Shown here piece by piece: positions 47,101 to 55,828 of a stretch of DNA of 64,000 bases. The position numbers and the translations under genes are program-made. The notes beneath the pieces are model-generated. The model searched no databases. It was not told where the DNA came from and saw only the letters and a program-made list of their open reading frames with translations. Positions within the stretch are counted from its first letter, which is position 1, and the number at the start of each line of letters is the position of its first letter. Source of the DNA: Dyadobacter sp. CY347 (lineage in GTDB: Bacteria; Bacteroidota; Bacteroidia; Cytophagales; Spirosomataceae); contig NZ_JAKFFT010000007.1 of assembly GCF_021502655.1 (NCBI RefSeq), positions 496,001 through 560,000 of the forward strand, read 5' to 3'.

Positions 47101-49552
47101 GACGGCCGGACGCCTCAGGACGTTTCTGAACACCGGCATGGCGGCCTCAGGGCAAAGGGCGTTGACGCTGGATGCGAACCGTTATTTTTCGGCAGGAAAC
47201 ATTAGTTATCTGGACGGAACATTCAATCTTTCCGCTTTTGATGTAGAAGATGTTGATGTAAGATTAAATTTTAAATACAAAAACCACGGACAAAAGTCCA
47301 ATGCGAACAACCGCGTCTGGATCCGGGGAAAGGACAGCGATCCCTGGATTGAGGCTTACGACCTGTTTGCAAATCAAAATATACCTCAGGAAGGATATAA
47401 GATGCCGCAGGGTATCGAGCTGAGCAAACTGCTGGCGCTGAACAACAAAAATTTCTCATCCAGTTTTCAGGTCCGCTGGGGCCAGTGGGGCAAGATCATT
47501 GCTGCTGATAACAAGACGGGAGCGGGTTATTCATTTGACGACATCATGCTCTATGTGGTTACAGACGACATTCAAACACTGGCCGTGACGCAGCCGACAG
47601 CTGAAAATTGCGGGCTGGGGAATGCTGAAACGGTCATTGCGCAGATTCGCAACAGCTCGGCAAGGACCATTACCAACATTCCGGTTTATCTGCAATTGAA
47701 TGATGGTTCGGTTATCACGGACACCATTGCTTCGCTGGCAAAACGGACCACCATTAACTATACATTCAACGATAAATTGGATTTATCGGCTCATGGCTGG
47801 CATGTCATCAAGGTTTGGGCTGGTCTGGACTCTGATAGTTACCGGTTAAATGATACATTGACGGTAAAAATCCATCATGCGCCCGTTATCACTTCTTATC
47901 CATATCTCGAAAATTTTGAAAGCAATGATGGCTATTGGTATACCAAAGGAACAAACAGCTCCTGGCAGCACGGAAAGCCGGTTTCTACCCAAATAAACAC
48001 TGCTCCAAGCGGGGAGAATATCTGGAAAACCAACCTCGCAGGCACGAACAATGACCGGGAGGAGTCCTACTTGCAGTCGCCATGTTTTAATGTTACCGGA
48101 TTGAATGCGCCTACGCTGAGTTTCAGCGTCGCGCTCGATATGGAGGTTTGCGATCCGGTTCCCTGCGACATTGCTTACCTGGAATATTCCGGTGATGGCG
48201 GGGCATGGACGAGGCTGGGGACTCAGGGGCAGGGCACGAACTGGTATAACAAAACATATTCAGGCAAAGGATCTTGGAGCATTCAGGATTTTGTAAGATG
48301 GCACGTGGCTACCATTCCGTTGCCCACAGGCTTCGCCAATTTGAAAATCCGCTTTGTTTTCAGTGCTGATAATTTTAATAACCGCGAAGGAATTGCTTTG
48401 GACGACATTCACATTTATGACCAGGCTAATGGCATTTATGACGAATTAAGCACAGGTTCACCCATTACGCAAAGTGTTCCCGCGTCTGATAATTGGGTGC
48501 ATTTTGTGAGAAACAACAAGCTGGTTGCGTCGGTCAATGCCAATGGACAAAATTTGGGGAATACAGATGTGCAGGCTTATGTGAACGCTTCGGGTGTCAG
48601 GGAGGCGAATAGCCATTATTATCTGGACAAAAATTTTACAATCAAACCACAGAATGCTAATCTGGCTGATTCGGCCGTTGTGCGGCTTTATTTCCTGGAA
48701 AGTGAGACGCTGGCATTGGTAAATGCGAATGGTTGTAACACCTGTGACAAGCCTGCTAATGCTTATGAGCTCGGTGTTTCAAAGTATAGAAATGCAGACC
48801 GGTCCAAAGAGGATGGTAACATTGATAACAGTTTGGGTAACGGATGGTCCTTTTACCCGTCGGCGAGTGTGAAAAAAATCCCTTATGACAAAGGTTATTA
48901 TGCAGAGTTGAAGGTCAAAACTTTCTCCGAATTCTGGCTGGCCAAAAACTTTATCGGTTCAAGTGAGGCATTACCTGTTTCACTGATCAGCTTTTCGGCC
49001 AGGAAGAAAGATGCGGATGGCGGGCAATCCGTTTTGCTGGAATGGCAGACCACTTCCGAGGAAGACTTTGACCGTTTCGATATTGAGGTTGCAGCAGGGA
49101 ATGATGCATACAGACAAAATCAATTCGTGAAATTAGGTGAGATAGCGTCCTGCGGCGGATTAAATGTGACCCGGGATTATGCATTTACAGATAAGCGTTC
49201 GGCCCGGACTGGTGTGCTATACTACCGGTTGAAAATGATTGACACCGATAACAGCTATCAATATTCGTCAGTTAAGCCTGTGTTTTTTGACGAAAAACCT
49301 TCCTGGCAAGTTTATCCAAATCCGTCAACGGGCATGTTTTATGTGACTTATCAGGCGAATACGGGGGCGGAAGTCACTGTGAATGTATATGACAACGGTG
49401 GTCGCATGTATCAAAGCTCTAAATCGGCTGCGACAGGTTTTGTACAAAAACATAAAATGGACCTTACCGGCGCGGAATATGTGTCTGGGACTTATTTATT
49501 GGAGGTGGTGAGTGGAAAGGAAAAGCGGGTCTTTCATGTTTTGAAGCATTAA
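44156..49552 (+). CDS. S8 subtilase with T9SS C-terminal sorting domain
   Basis: 1798 residues. Signal peptide (to about 22), inhibitor-like region (about 55-205), subtilase domain (about 225-510), then beta-sandwich modules including a FN3-like one (about 790-820) and two concanavalin-like stretches, ending in a type A T9SS sorting domain (from about 1715; WQVYPNPSTGMFYVTY, VSGTYLLEVVSGKEKR). Catalytic residues by alignment of motifs: Asp247 in GHGDDAN, His272 in HGMHTMGT, oxyanion Asn365 in SAGNSGG, Ser444 in GTSMSSP. It should be exported through the type IX system and kept on the surface or secreted. Confidence 0.93.
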   Translation: MEWKKLYHTLSFLVLTSLSVTAQNGKDFKVLLKSGSFTPEKNISASKQGANLRTAAEGSRSFVVIQFASIPSAAERNQLKQEGIELLDYIPNNAYTATIAGNSDKSSLARIHGRAIFELTPEQKMQPGLAKGQLPVHAVKLPGTVDVWINFPRSFTYKEISSQLKAKNFEIISDQYKDYQVVALRIPDNRIKELAGQPFVQYVQAAPSEDKAFNNRSLVNGRAGLLHSTLPNGRKLTGKGVVVGHGDDANPLLHIDFNNRIINRAAIEAGQHGMHTMGTLAGAGIMNELYAGYAPKATVVSQSFSNIIVYSPEYVNDFGMVVTNNSYGGEINNCDTYGIYDLYSRILDEQAFLLPNLEHVFSAGNSGGGTCSPYPTGFGNVISGYQTAKNVISVGNTTDAGLVASNSSVGPVRDGRIKPEIVALGSSVRSTIPTNLYTNGSGTSMSSPAVAGGLALLYERFRQVNGGANPQNALMKALICNGATDKGNEGPDYKYGFGWMDLSRSLKMLEDKNYVSGAVGHEQTSTHNIQVPAGTAQLKVMLYYNDPAAAVLSTQNLVNDLDLKVINPSNNPTLPRLLDPTPSKVNVTAATGADHVNNVEQVTINNPSAGTYTISVTGYAVPQNPTQEYFVVYDFVPAATAITYPLGNERLKDGDGMIISWNAPADAQSTYTVQYSTNNGSSWANIAVNLTTAVRQTTWTIPAGITTDQAKIKIVHRKNNSIIGESSSEAFTIVGIPALTLSSLQCEGYISLDWTVVLGATDYEVMILKGDEMVPVGTTTQNKYVLSGMLKDSTYSMSVRARINGHPGRRGLAISRRPDSGTCSGTISDHDLKIESILTPVGSGRKNTSSELSNAIFVKIRIKNLDDVDFNGPVDVGYMLDGQAIPAQTISPFIEKGQTYDHTFSIGADMSQVRDYNLQVFIHSESDMVSANDTLTKDFRQLPNDQIALPFLDDIENLPVQTWVKNQTGLTGDGRYDFSSSTTAGRLRTFLNTGMAASGQRALTLDANRYFSAGNISYLDGTFNLSAFDVEDVDVRLNFKYKNHGQKSNANNRVWIRGKDSDPWIEAYDLFANQNIPQEGYKMPQGIELSKLLALNNKNFSSSFQVRWGQWGKIIAADNKTGAGYSFDDIMLYVVTDDIQTLAVTQPTAENCGLGNAETVIAQIRNSSARTITNIPVYLQLNDGSVITDTIASLAKRTTINYTFNDKLDLSAHGWHVIKVWAGLDSDSYRLNDTLTVKIHHAPVITSYPYLENFESNDGYWYTKGTNSSWQHGKPVSTQINTAPSGENIWKTNLAGTNNDREESYLQSPCFNVTGLNAPTLSFSVALDMEVCDPVPCDIAYLEYSGDGGAWTRLGTQGQGTNWYNKTYSGKGSWSIQDFVRWHVATIPLPTGFANLKIRFVFSADNFNNREGIALDDIHIYDQANGIYDELSTGSPITQSVPASDNWVHFVRNNKLVASVNANGQNLGNTDVQAYVNASGVREANSHYYLDKNFTIKPQNANLADSAVVRLYFLESETLALVNANGCNTCDKPANAYELGVSKYRNADRSKEDGNIDNSLGNGWSFYPSASVKKIPYDKGYYAELKVKTFSEFWLAKNFIGSSEALPVSLISFSARKKDADGGQSVLLEWQTTSEEDFDRFDIEVAAGNDAYRQNQFVKLGEIASCGGLNVTRDYAFTDKRSARTGVLYYRLKMIDTDNSYQYSSVKPVFFDEKPSWQVYPNPSTGMFYVTYQANTGAEVTVNVYDNGGRMYQSSKSAATGFVQKHKMDLTGAEYVSGTYLLEVVSGKEKRVFHVLKH

Positions 49553-49636
49553 AGCGGTTAAATTTGCGCAATTTGCAGTATGACGCTCATGCAGCGAATC
49601 AGCAATAGTGCCAAAAGTGTTTCTTTAATGATTGCC

Positions 49637-50620
49637 ATGTATAAAATAGTCCTGATACTTTGTCTTTTAACTTGTTCCCACGTGTATTCGCAAACAGGAA
49701 GCCGGGTCCCTAAAACATTAATTCTGGATACAGACATTGGCCCGGACTACGATGATGTAGGCGCAATGGCCGTTATGCACGCATTGGCCGACAAGGGAGA
49801 AGTAAGGCCTCTGGCTGTGATCGCTTCGAATAAAAATGAATACGTGGTGCCGACTATCGACATTATAAATACTTTTTTCGGACGACCGGAACTGCCCACA
49901 GGAGCACCGAAAGGAGCAGGAGCCCCGTCCTTTGGCGCTACTCAAAAGTGGCCGGAAATGCTGGTTGAGAAATATCCGCACAAAATAAAAAGCACAGCAG
50001 ACGCAGAAGATGCGGTAACGGTTTACCGCAAAATATTGGCCAAGCAACCGGACCAGAGCGTCACAATCGTAACTATTGGTTTCTTAACAAATCTTGCCAA
50101 TCTACTTGATTCGCAGGCGGATGAACATTCTCCATTATCAGGATTGAACCTGGTGAAGAAAAAAGTAAGCGGCCTGGTCAGTATGGCGGGCAAATTCCCG
50201 GCGGGACGTGAATACAATGTATATGCAGACTCGCTGGCTTCTCAAAAGGTTTTTACAGAATGGCCTACTGAGATCATTTTCAGCGGTTTTGAAATCGGGC
50301 AGGAGATCCGGACGGGTGTAAATGTGATTGCCAATGAAAAGTTAAAAAGCCCGGTTAAGGATGCTTATCAAATGGCCATGTCTAAAAGCAAGGAAGATGC
50401 CAATGGTCGCCAAAGCTGGGACCAGACTGCGGTGCTCGTTGGTATACGCGGCGTGCAGCCTTATTTTGGATTAAAACGTGGAAAAATCGTTATCACGGAC
50501 GGGAACAACACCTGGCACGACGATCCTATGGGCCCACATGCTTATCTCACTCCCGGTATGCCAACGCCCCAGCTAACTGCATTGATCGAAGGATTAATGA
50601 TGTGGGAAGGCAAAAAATAG
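49637..50620 (+). CDS. Nucleoside hydrolase (IunH-like), exported
   Basis: 327 residues from the ATG at 49637, chosen because it gives a compact signal peptide (MYKIVLILCLLTCSHVYSQ); upstream Met codons at 49580 and 49628 are possible. The calcium-binding motif appears as LDTDIGPDYDDVGA, followed by the family's VTIVTIGFLTNLANLL and ending with GPHAYLTPGMPTPQL. The family splits N-glycosidic bonds of nucleosides, although exported Bacteroidota members may act on other ribosides. It is 145 bp before a hexosaminidase gene. Confidence 0.88.
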   Translation: MYKIVLILCLLTCSHVYSQTGSRVPKTLILDTDIGPDYDDVGAMAVMHALADKGEVRPLAVIASNKNEYVVPTIDIINTFFGRPELPTGAPKGAGAPSFGATQKWPEMLVEKYPHKIKSTADAEDAVTVYRKILAKQPDQSVTIVTIGFLTNLANLLDSQADEHSPLSGLNLVKKKVSGLVSMAGKFPAGREYNVYADSLASQKVFTEWPTEIIFSGFEIGQEIRTGVNVIANEKLKSPVKDAYQMAMSKSKEDANGRQSWDQTAVLVGIRGVQPYFGLKRGKIVITDGNNTWHDDPMGPHAYLTPGMPTPQLTALIEGLMMWEGKK

Positions 50621-50765
50621 ATCCGTTCGCTGGCCTTGATCGTTGCGGCAATTGCTGAAAGAAATACTAGTATATTTTCCCAAGTTATCAGTAATATTAA
50701 TGCTGTAATTCATTCCGCCGGCATAACCACCGTTAAACTCAAAAAATCTTTGTATTTCTGACCCA

Positions 50766-53372
50766 ATGAAGAGAATATTCCTTTATCAGCTTTTCGCACT
50801 TTGTTTTCTTGTTCTGGCCGCCTGTTCGCGCAGCGGTGATGTTACCAAAGAGCAGGCACAGAAGATCGGTGTTTCCTGGAAACTCATTTCCAATTTTATA
50901 GAGCCAGCCCACAGCTTTGACGCCAAATTCACCCTCAGAAACGGAAGCGACTTCTCATTAGACGGCAGCAACTGGGCATTGTTTTTCAACATGTCGCCAC
51001 GGCCGATCCAAAGTAATAAAACACCGCAACCGGCTATTGTTGAGCATTTGAACGGGGACTGGTACAAAATGGTGCCTGCAAAGGATTTCAAACTTGCTCC
51101 CGGCGACTCTATTGTTGTGAATTATACCGGAACAGAAGGCGTCATTAAAGAAACGGATGCGCCCATGGGCTTGTATTTTGTTTTTTATGACAAAGAAGGC
51201 AAAGAGAAGGAGATCGTGCAGGTTGATGATTTTACTCTTGAACCATTTGTTGCTAAGGAGCAGATCATGAGAGGAAAGGACGATCTCGTACCGCTTCCAA
51301 CGGCTGAGCAGCGTTTTAAGGACAATTTGAAGTTTACGAAACTTGGCGCTGAGCAACTTTTGAAAATAATCCCAAGCCCTGTGAAAATGAGTGCTGGTAA
51401 TGAGACATTTACATTGGATAACAAAGCCAATGTGTTTTATCAGAAAGGTCTTGAAAAGGAAGCAAAATATTTAATTGAAAAACTAAAAGCAGTAACCGGA
51501 ACAGATTTCCCGATCCGCGAGGGATTGCCTACTACGACCACAGCTGAGGCTCCGTCTATTGTTTTGAACACAGGAACTGTATCTGTAAATGGCATTGCGA
51601 AAGAAGCGTATAAGCTAGGTGTTAATGCCAGCGGCGTGAACATTACGGGCAGCGACGCGGCGGGTGTTTTTTACGGAATCCAAAGTCTTTTACAGCTTGT
51701 ACCAACTGAATCTTATCAAAAACCGGCCGCATCTGTCTTGTTAGGGCATGTGCAGGTTGAGGATGCACCGCGTTTTCATTTCAGGAGCATGCATCTGGAC
51801 GTGGGCAGGAATTTTCAGACAAAAGAATCGGTGAAGCGCGTTCTGGATTTGCTTGCTTCTTATAAAGTGAATCACTTTTTGTTTTATACAACTGAGGACG
51901 AAGGCTGGCGCGTTGAAATCGACGGGTTACCAGAGCTGACGGAAGTAGGTGCGCACCGTGCACACACCTCAGGAATCGGCGTTTCTGCTTTGCATCCAAG
52001 TTACGGATCAGGGCCGTTGGCGAATGATAAGGATAAATATGGAAGCGGCTATTACACCCGCGCCGATTTTATTGAAATACTAAAATATGCCAGCGACAGG
52101 CACATTAAGGTGATCCCGGAAGTGAATTTCCCGGGTCATGCGCTGGCGGCGATCAAGTCGATGGAAGCGCGCTATGACCGTTTGATGAAGGAAGGAAAGG
52201 AAAAAGAAGCGAATGAATACCGGCTAATTGATCCGGATGACAAATCGGTATATCTTTCTGCGCAGGCTTATAAGAACAACACCGTAAGTGTTGCGCGTGA
52301 ATCCACTTATCATTTCTTCGAAAAAGTGGTGGATGAATTTGCCAAAATGTATAAAGAGGCGGGTTTGACGATGGATACTTTCCATACGGGTGGGGATGAG
52401 GTTGCCGAAGGCGCCTGGACGAAGTCGCCTATGGCCATTAAATTGAAGAATGAAAATCCGGAAATTAAGGAGTTCCGCGACCTGCAAACATACTTTTTCA
52501 GAAAGTTGCTGCCAAGATTGGAAAAGCGCAATCTCAAAGTGCATGGCTGGGAGGAAGTTGCTTTGACCAAAACCAATGCAGGCATTTACAATGCTAACCC
52601 CGAGTTCGTAGGTCATCCTGTGGTTCCCTATGTCTGGAACAATGTGTATGATGTGGATTTGGGTAACCGCCTTGCGAACGCCGGATATCAGGTTGTGCTT
52701 TGCAATGTGACGAATTTTTACTTTGATATGTCCTATAACAATGACCCCAAAGAGCCCGGCTTATATTGGGGAGGATTTGTAAATACGCGTGACAACTGGG
52801 CATTTGCACCATTCAATATGTTCCGCACAACGGAGGAAACGGCTTTGGGCAAGCCTATGAAGGAGGAATTCAAAGGCAAGCAGCTGATGAAGCCGGAAGC
52901 GCGCAAGAATGTCATCGGGATAGAAGCGCAGCTTTGGTGTGAAACCGTGAAAGGCCGGGATATGATGGAATATTCTATTTTGCCAAAATTGATGGGTTTT
53001 GCAGAAAGCGCCTGGGCGGCGGAACGCAAGTGGGAGAATGTTGCTGACGATGCGGCCAGGAATAAGATGATCGACGAAGGCTGGAACATTTTCGCCAACA
53101 GCATTGCGCAGCGGCACATGCCAAGAATGAGCTTTATGAACGGAGGTTATAATTACAGGCTTCCTATGCCTGGCGCTGTGGTTGAAGGCGGTATGCTGAA
53201 AGCCAATGTTGAGCTCCCCGGGCTTACTATACGCTACACAACCGACGGTTCGGAGCCTACTGCGAAGTCTCCGGTGTATGAAACGCCTATAAAAGCTGCC
53301 GGAACGATCAAGCTGAAAAGCTTTGATATGGCTGGGAAAGCGAGCCGCACGAGCGTGGTTGCAGCGCAGTAA
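50766..53372 (+). CDS. GH20 beta-N-acetylhexosaminidase lipoprotein
   Basis: 868 residues with lipobox LAAC (Cys20). Domains: chitobiase N-terminal CHB_HEX (about 30-170), GH20b (about 200-330), GH20 barrel (about 335-760; HFRSMHLDVGRNFQTKESVK, VIPEVNFPGHALAAIK) and a chitobiase C-terminal domain (about 790-865; GLTIRYTTDGSEPTAKSPVY). The catalytic pair is Asp544-Glu545 in HTGGDEVAEGAW. It removes terminal GlcNAc or GalNAc from glycans in the periplasm or at the surface. An MFS transporter and a sugar-sensing regulator follow closely, so it is the hydrolase of an amino-sugar operon. Confidence 0.95.
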   Translation: MKRIFLYQLFALCFLVLAACSRSGDVTKEQAQKIGVSWKLISNFIEPAHSFDAKFTLRNGSDFSLDGSNWALFFNMSPRPIQSNKTPQPAIVEHLNGDWYKMVPAKDFKLAPGDSIVVNYTGTEGVIKETDAPMGLYFVFYDKEGKEKEIVQVDDFTLEPFVAKEQIMRGKDDLVPLPTAEQRFKDNLKFTKLGAEQLLKIIPSPVKMSAGNETFTLDNKANVFYQKGLEKEAKYLIEKLKAVTGTDFPIREGLPTTTTAEAPSIVLNTGTVSVNGIAKEAYKLGVNASGVNITGSDAAGVFYGIQSLLQLVPTESYQKPAASVLLGHVQVEDAPRFHFRSMHLDVGRNFQTKESVKRVLDLLASYKVNHFLFYTTEDEGWRVEIDGLPELTEVGAHRAHTSGIGVSALHPSYGSGPLANDKDKYGSGYYTRADFIEILKYASDRHIKVIPEVNFPGHALAAIKSMEARYDRLMKEGKEKEANEYRLIDPDDKSVYLSAQAYKNNTVSVARESTYHFFEKVVDEFAKMYKEAGLTMDTFHTGGDEVAEGAWTKSPMAIKLKNENPEIKEFRDLQTYFFRKLLPRLEKRNLKVHGWEEVALTKTNAGIYNANPEFVGHPVVPYVWNNVYDVDLGNRLANAGYQVVLCNVTNFYFDMSYNNDPKEPGLYWGGFVNTRDNWAFAPFNMFRTTEETALGKPMKEEFKGKQLMKPEARKNVIGIEAQLWCETVKGRDMMEYSILPKLMGFAESAWAAERKWENVADDAARNKMIDEGWNIFANSIAQRHMPRMSFMNGGYNYRLPMPGAVVEGGMLKANVELPGLTIRYTTDGSEPTAKSPVYETPIKAAGTIKLKSFDMAGKASRTSVVAAQ

Positions 53373-53409
53373 CCAAGTCATAAGAAGTCGATAGTAAGCC
53401 CAAACCCTC

Positions 53410-54657
53410 ATGCAAAGGAATATTTTTATTGTTATCCTGATCCTGCTGATATTCTTTGTCATTTCGTTTTTGACCAATATCCTGGGACCAATCATCCCGG
53501 ATATTGTCAAGAGTTTCAGCCTGAGCATCGGACTTGCAGGATTTCTGCCTTTTGCGTTTTTTGTGGCATATGGGGTGATGTCGATCCCAGCGGGCCTGAT
53601 GGTTGAGAAATATGGAGAAAAGCCAGTGTTATTGCTGGCTTTTTTTCTTGCATTTTTGGGCGCATTGCTTTTTGCGATCATTCCAAGCTTTGCGATTGCA
53701 TTAGGCTCTCTTTTTCTGATCGGGATTGGCATGGCCATGCTGCAAGTGGTGATTAACCCATTGTTGCGGGTTGCGGGCGGCGAGGAGAAATTCGCTTTTT
53801 TCTCGGTATTAGCGCAGCTTTTCTTCGGCGGGGCGTCATTTCTGAGCCCGATGCTTTACAGTTATCTGGTGCTCAATGTGCATTCAGGCAGATCTGGTTT
53901 TTTGTTTGATACATTAAATAAACTCGTTCCTGAAAACCTGAAATGGGTTTCCCTGTATTGGGTTTTTGCTGTGATAGCATTGGTCATGGTGGCTGTGATT
54001 GCATTGGTGAAATTCCCAAAAGTGGATTTGCTGGAAGATGAACGGATGGATGTGGGACATTCATTTAAAGAACTGGTTGCGAACAAATCGGTCTGGCTGT
54101 TCTTTTTGGGCATTTTTGCATATGTAGGAACAGAGCAGGGCATAGCCAACTGGATTTCACAATTTTTACAAACCTATCACAATGTGGATCCGGCGACCAA
54201 CGGCGCAACGGTAATTTCCTATTTCTGGGGATTGCTTACGATCGGGTGTTTTCTGGGATTGATTTTACTGAAAATATTTGACAGCCGGAAAGTGCTCGTA
54301 TTCTTCACTTCCGGGGCGATTTTATCATTAGCTTTTGCATTATTTGGTTCAAAAGCAGTTGCTATGAACGCATTTCCGATCACTGGCTTTTTTGCCTCGG
54401 TCATGTATTCTGTGATATTTTCACTTGCGCTGAATTCTGTTCCGAGGCATCACGGAACGTTCTCGGGCATCTTGTGCGCAGGGATTGCGGGTGGGGCCGT
54501 GGTGCCGTTGATCGTAGGCGGGCTGGGGGAGTTGTTTGGTTTACAAATGGCGATGTTATTCCTTTTTGTGCCGCTGGCTTACATTTTCAGCATTGGGATT
54601 TGGGCCAGGCCACTGGTCAATAATGACACAATTTCGAGCATTAAGGACATCTTCTGA
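53410..54657 (+). CDS. MFS transporter, sugar:H+ symporter-like
   Basis: 415 residues with twelve hydrophobic segments. The N-terminal half has FLTNILGPIIPDIVKSFSLS and GLMVEKYGEKPVLLLAFFLA, as in FucP/NagP-like symporters, and the second half GTEQGIANWISQFLQTYH. It lies 37 bp after the GH20 gene and 9 bp before the regulator gene. Uptake of the released hexosamine (GlcNAc) is the likely job; fucose or another hexose is possible. Confidence 0.88.
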   Translation: MQRNIFIVILILLIFFVISFLTNILGPIIPDIVKSFSLSIGLAGFLPFAFFVAYGVMSIPAGLMVEKYGEKPVLLLAFFLAFLGALLFAIIPSFAIALGSLFLIGIGMAMLQVVINPLLRVAGGEEKFAFFSVLAQLFFGGASFLSPMLYSYLVLNVHSGRSGFLFDTLNKLVPENLKWVSLYWVFAVIALVMVAVIALVKFPKVDLLEDERMDVGHSFKELVANKSVWLFFLGIFAYVGTEQGIANWISQFLQTYHNVDPATNGATVISYFWGLLTIGCFLGLILLKIFDSRKVLVFFTSGAILSLAFALFGSKAVAMNAFPITGFFASVMYSVIFSLALNSVPRHHGTFSGILCAGIAGGAVVPLIVGGLGELFGLQMAMLFLFVPLAYIFSIGIWARPLVNNDTISSIKDIF

Positions 54658-54666
54658 GCATTCCGG

Positions 54667-55827
54667 ATGTATAAAATTATCCTCCTCCTCGACTTCGCCG
54701 AAGAATACAGCAAGAGCCTGATGAAGGGGATCAACACTTATTCGAAGGAATTCGGGCCCTGGATCTTTTGCCGGATGCCGCTTTTTCACCGGGAAACGGT
54801 TGGGATCGACGGGATTTTGAAATGGGCGCTGGAATGGAAAGCAGACGGCATTGTGGGCCAGCTCTATAATAAGGACATTGAAAAAATCGTCCAGGCGGGG
54901 ATTCCGGTTATCGCGCAGGATTTTAAAGAGCGTTTTGCTGAAATTCCCAACATTACGGGCGGCTATCACGAAGCCGGGCAGCTGGGCGCGGATTATTTTC
55001 TCAAAAAAGGTTTTACCAATTTCGCTTTCTATGGATTTAACGACATTGTGTGGTCCAGGGAAAGGGCCGAAGGATTTGAGGAAAGATTGAAGAAACGCGG
55101 GCACAAGGTTCACTATTTTGAGCACAAAAAGGCGCGTTCCACGGAGCTTTGGTATTATAAGCCCAGCTCGTTGAGCCGCTGGCTGAAATCACTGCCGAAA
55201 CCCATCGGCCTCATGACTTGCGATGATAATCAGGGGCAGCACATTACCGAAGCTTGCCGGCAGCTGGGAATCCGCATTCCTGAGGAAGTCGCCGTTTTAG
55301 GTGTTGATAATGACGAAATGATCTGCGATTTGTCCGATCCGCCGCTGTCCAGCATTGCCTTGGATGCAGAAAAAGGCGGTTACGATGCTGCAAAATTGCT
55401 CGATCATATGATCAAGCACGGCACTTCACATTATTATGATATCATTGTAAAACCTGTCCAGGTCATTACACGGCACTCCACGGATATTTATGCCACCAAT
55501 GATGATCATATCGCTTCTTCATTAAAATACATTCATCAGAACATTGATAAAAACCTGCATGTGGATGAGGTCGTTAAGCAGGTTCCGTTATCTCGCCGTG
55601 CATTGGAAAAGCGCTTTTTGGAAATCACGGGTTACCCGATCTACAAATACATTTTTAACCTCCGCATTGAAAAGTTTACCCAAAAACTGCTCGATACGGA
55701 CATGTCGGTTTTTGAAATTGCGCTGGATATGGGGCTTACAGACAGCAAAAATATAGCCCGCCAATTCAGGCAGGCTAAGGGTTGTAGTCCAAGTGTTTAC
55801 AGAAACAGATATGTCGCGGGCAAATAA
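54667..55827 (+). CDS. XylR-type transcriptional regulator (LacI-like sensor + AraC HTH)
   Basis: 386 residues. Residues about 1-270 are a periplasmic-binding-protein-like sensor (YKIILLLDFAEEYSKSLMKG, PIGLMTCDDNQGQHITEACR, VAVLGVDNDEMICDLSDPPL). Residues about 280-385 are an AraC-type double helix-turn-helix (LSRRALEKRFLEITGYPI, DMGLTDSKNIARQFRQAKG). This is the architecture of E. coli XylR. It closes the GH20-MFS operon and probably senses the imported sugar. Its stop lies 1 bp from the stop of the convergent M13 peptidase gene, with no terminator hairpin between. Confidence 0.93.
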   Translation: MYKIILLLDFAEEYSKSLMKGINTYSKEFGPWIFCRMPLFHRETVGIDGILKWALEWKADGIVGQLYNKDIEKIVQAGIPVIAQDFKERFAEIPNITGGYHEAGQLGADYFLKKGFTNFAFYGFNDIVWSRERAEGFEERLKKRGHKVHYFEHKKARSTELWYYKPSSLSRWLKSLPKPIGLMTCDDNQGQHITEACRQLGIRIPEEVAVLGVDNDEMICDLSDPPLSSIALDAEKGGYDAAKLLDHMIKHGTSHYYDIIVKPVQVITRHSTDIYATNDDHIASSLKYIHQNIDKNLHVDEVVKQVPLSRRALEKRFLEITGYPIYKYIFNLRIEKFTQKLLDTDMSVFEIALDMGLTDSKNIARQFRQAKGCSPSVYRNRYVAGK

Positions 55828-55828
55828 C

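Noticed and set aside
52761..53738. 325-residue minus-strand open frame opposite GH20 and MFS genes
   Set aside because: It is antisense to two well-supported genes, very rich in Arg and His, and spans their boundary; a shadow frame.
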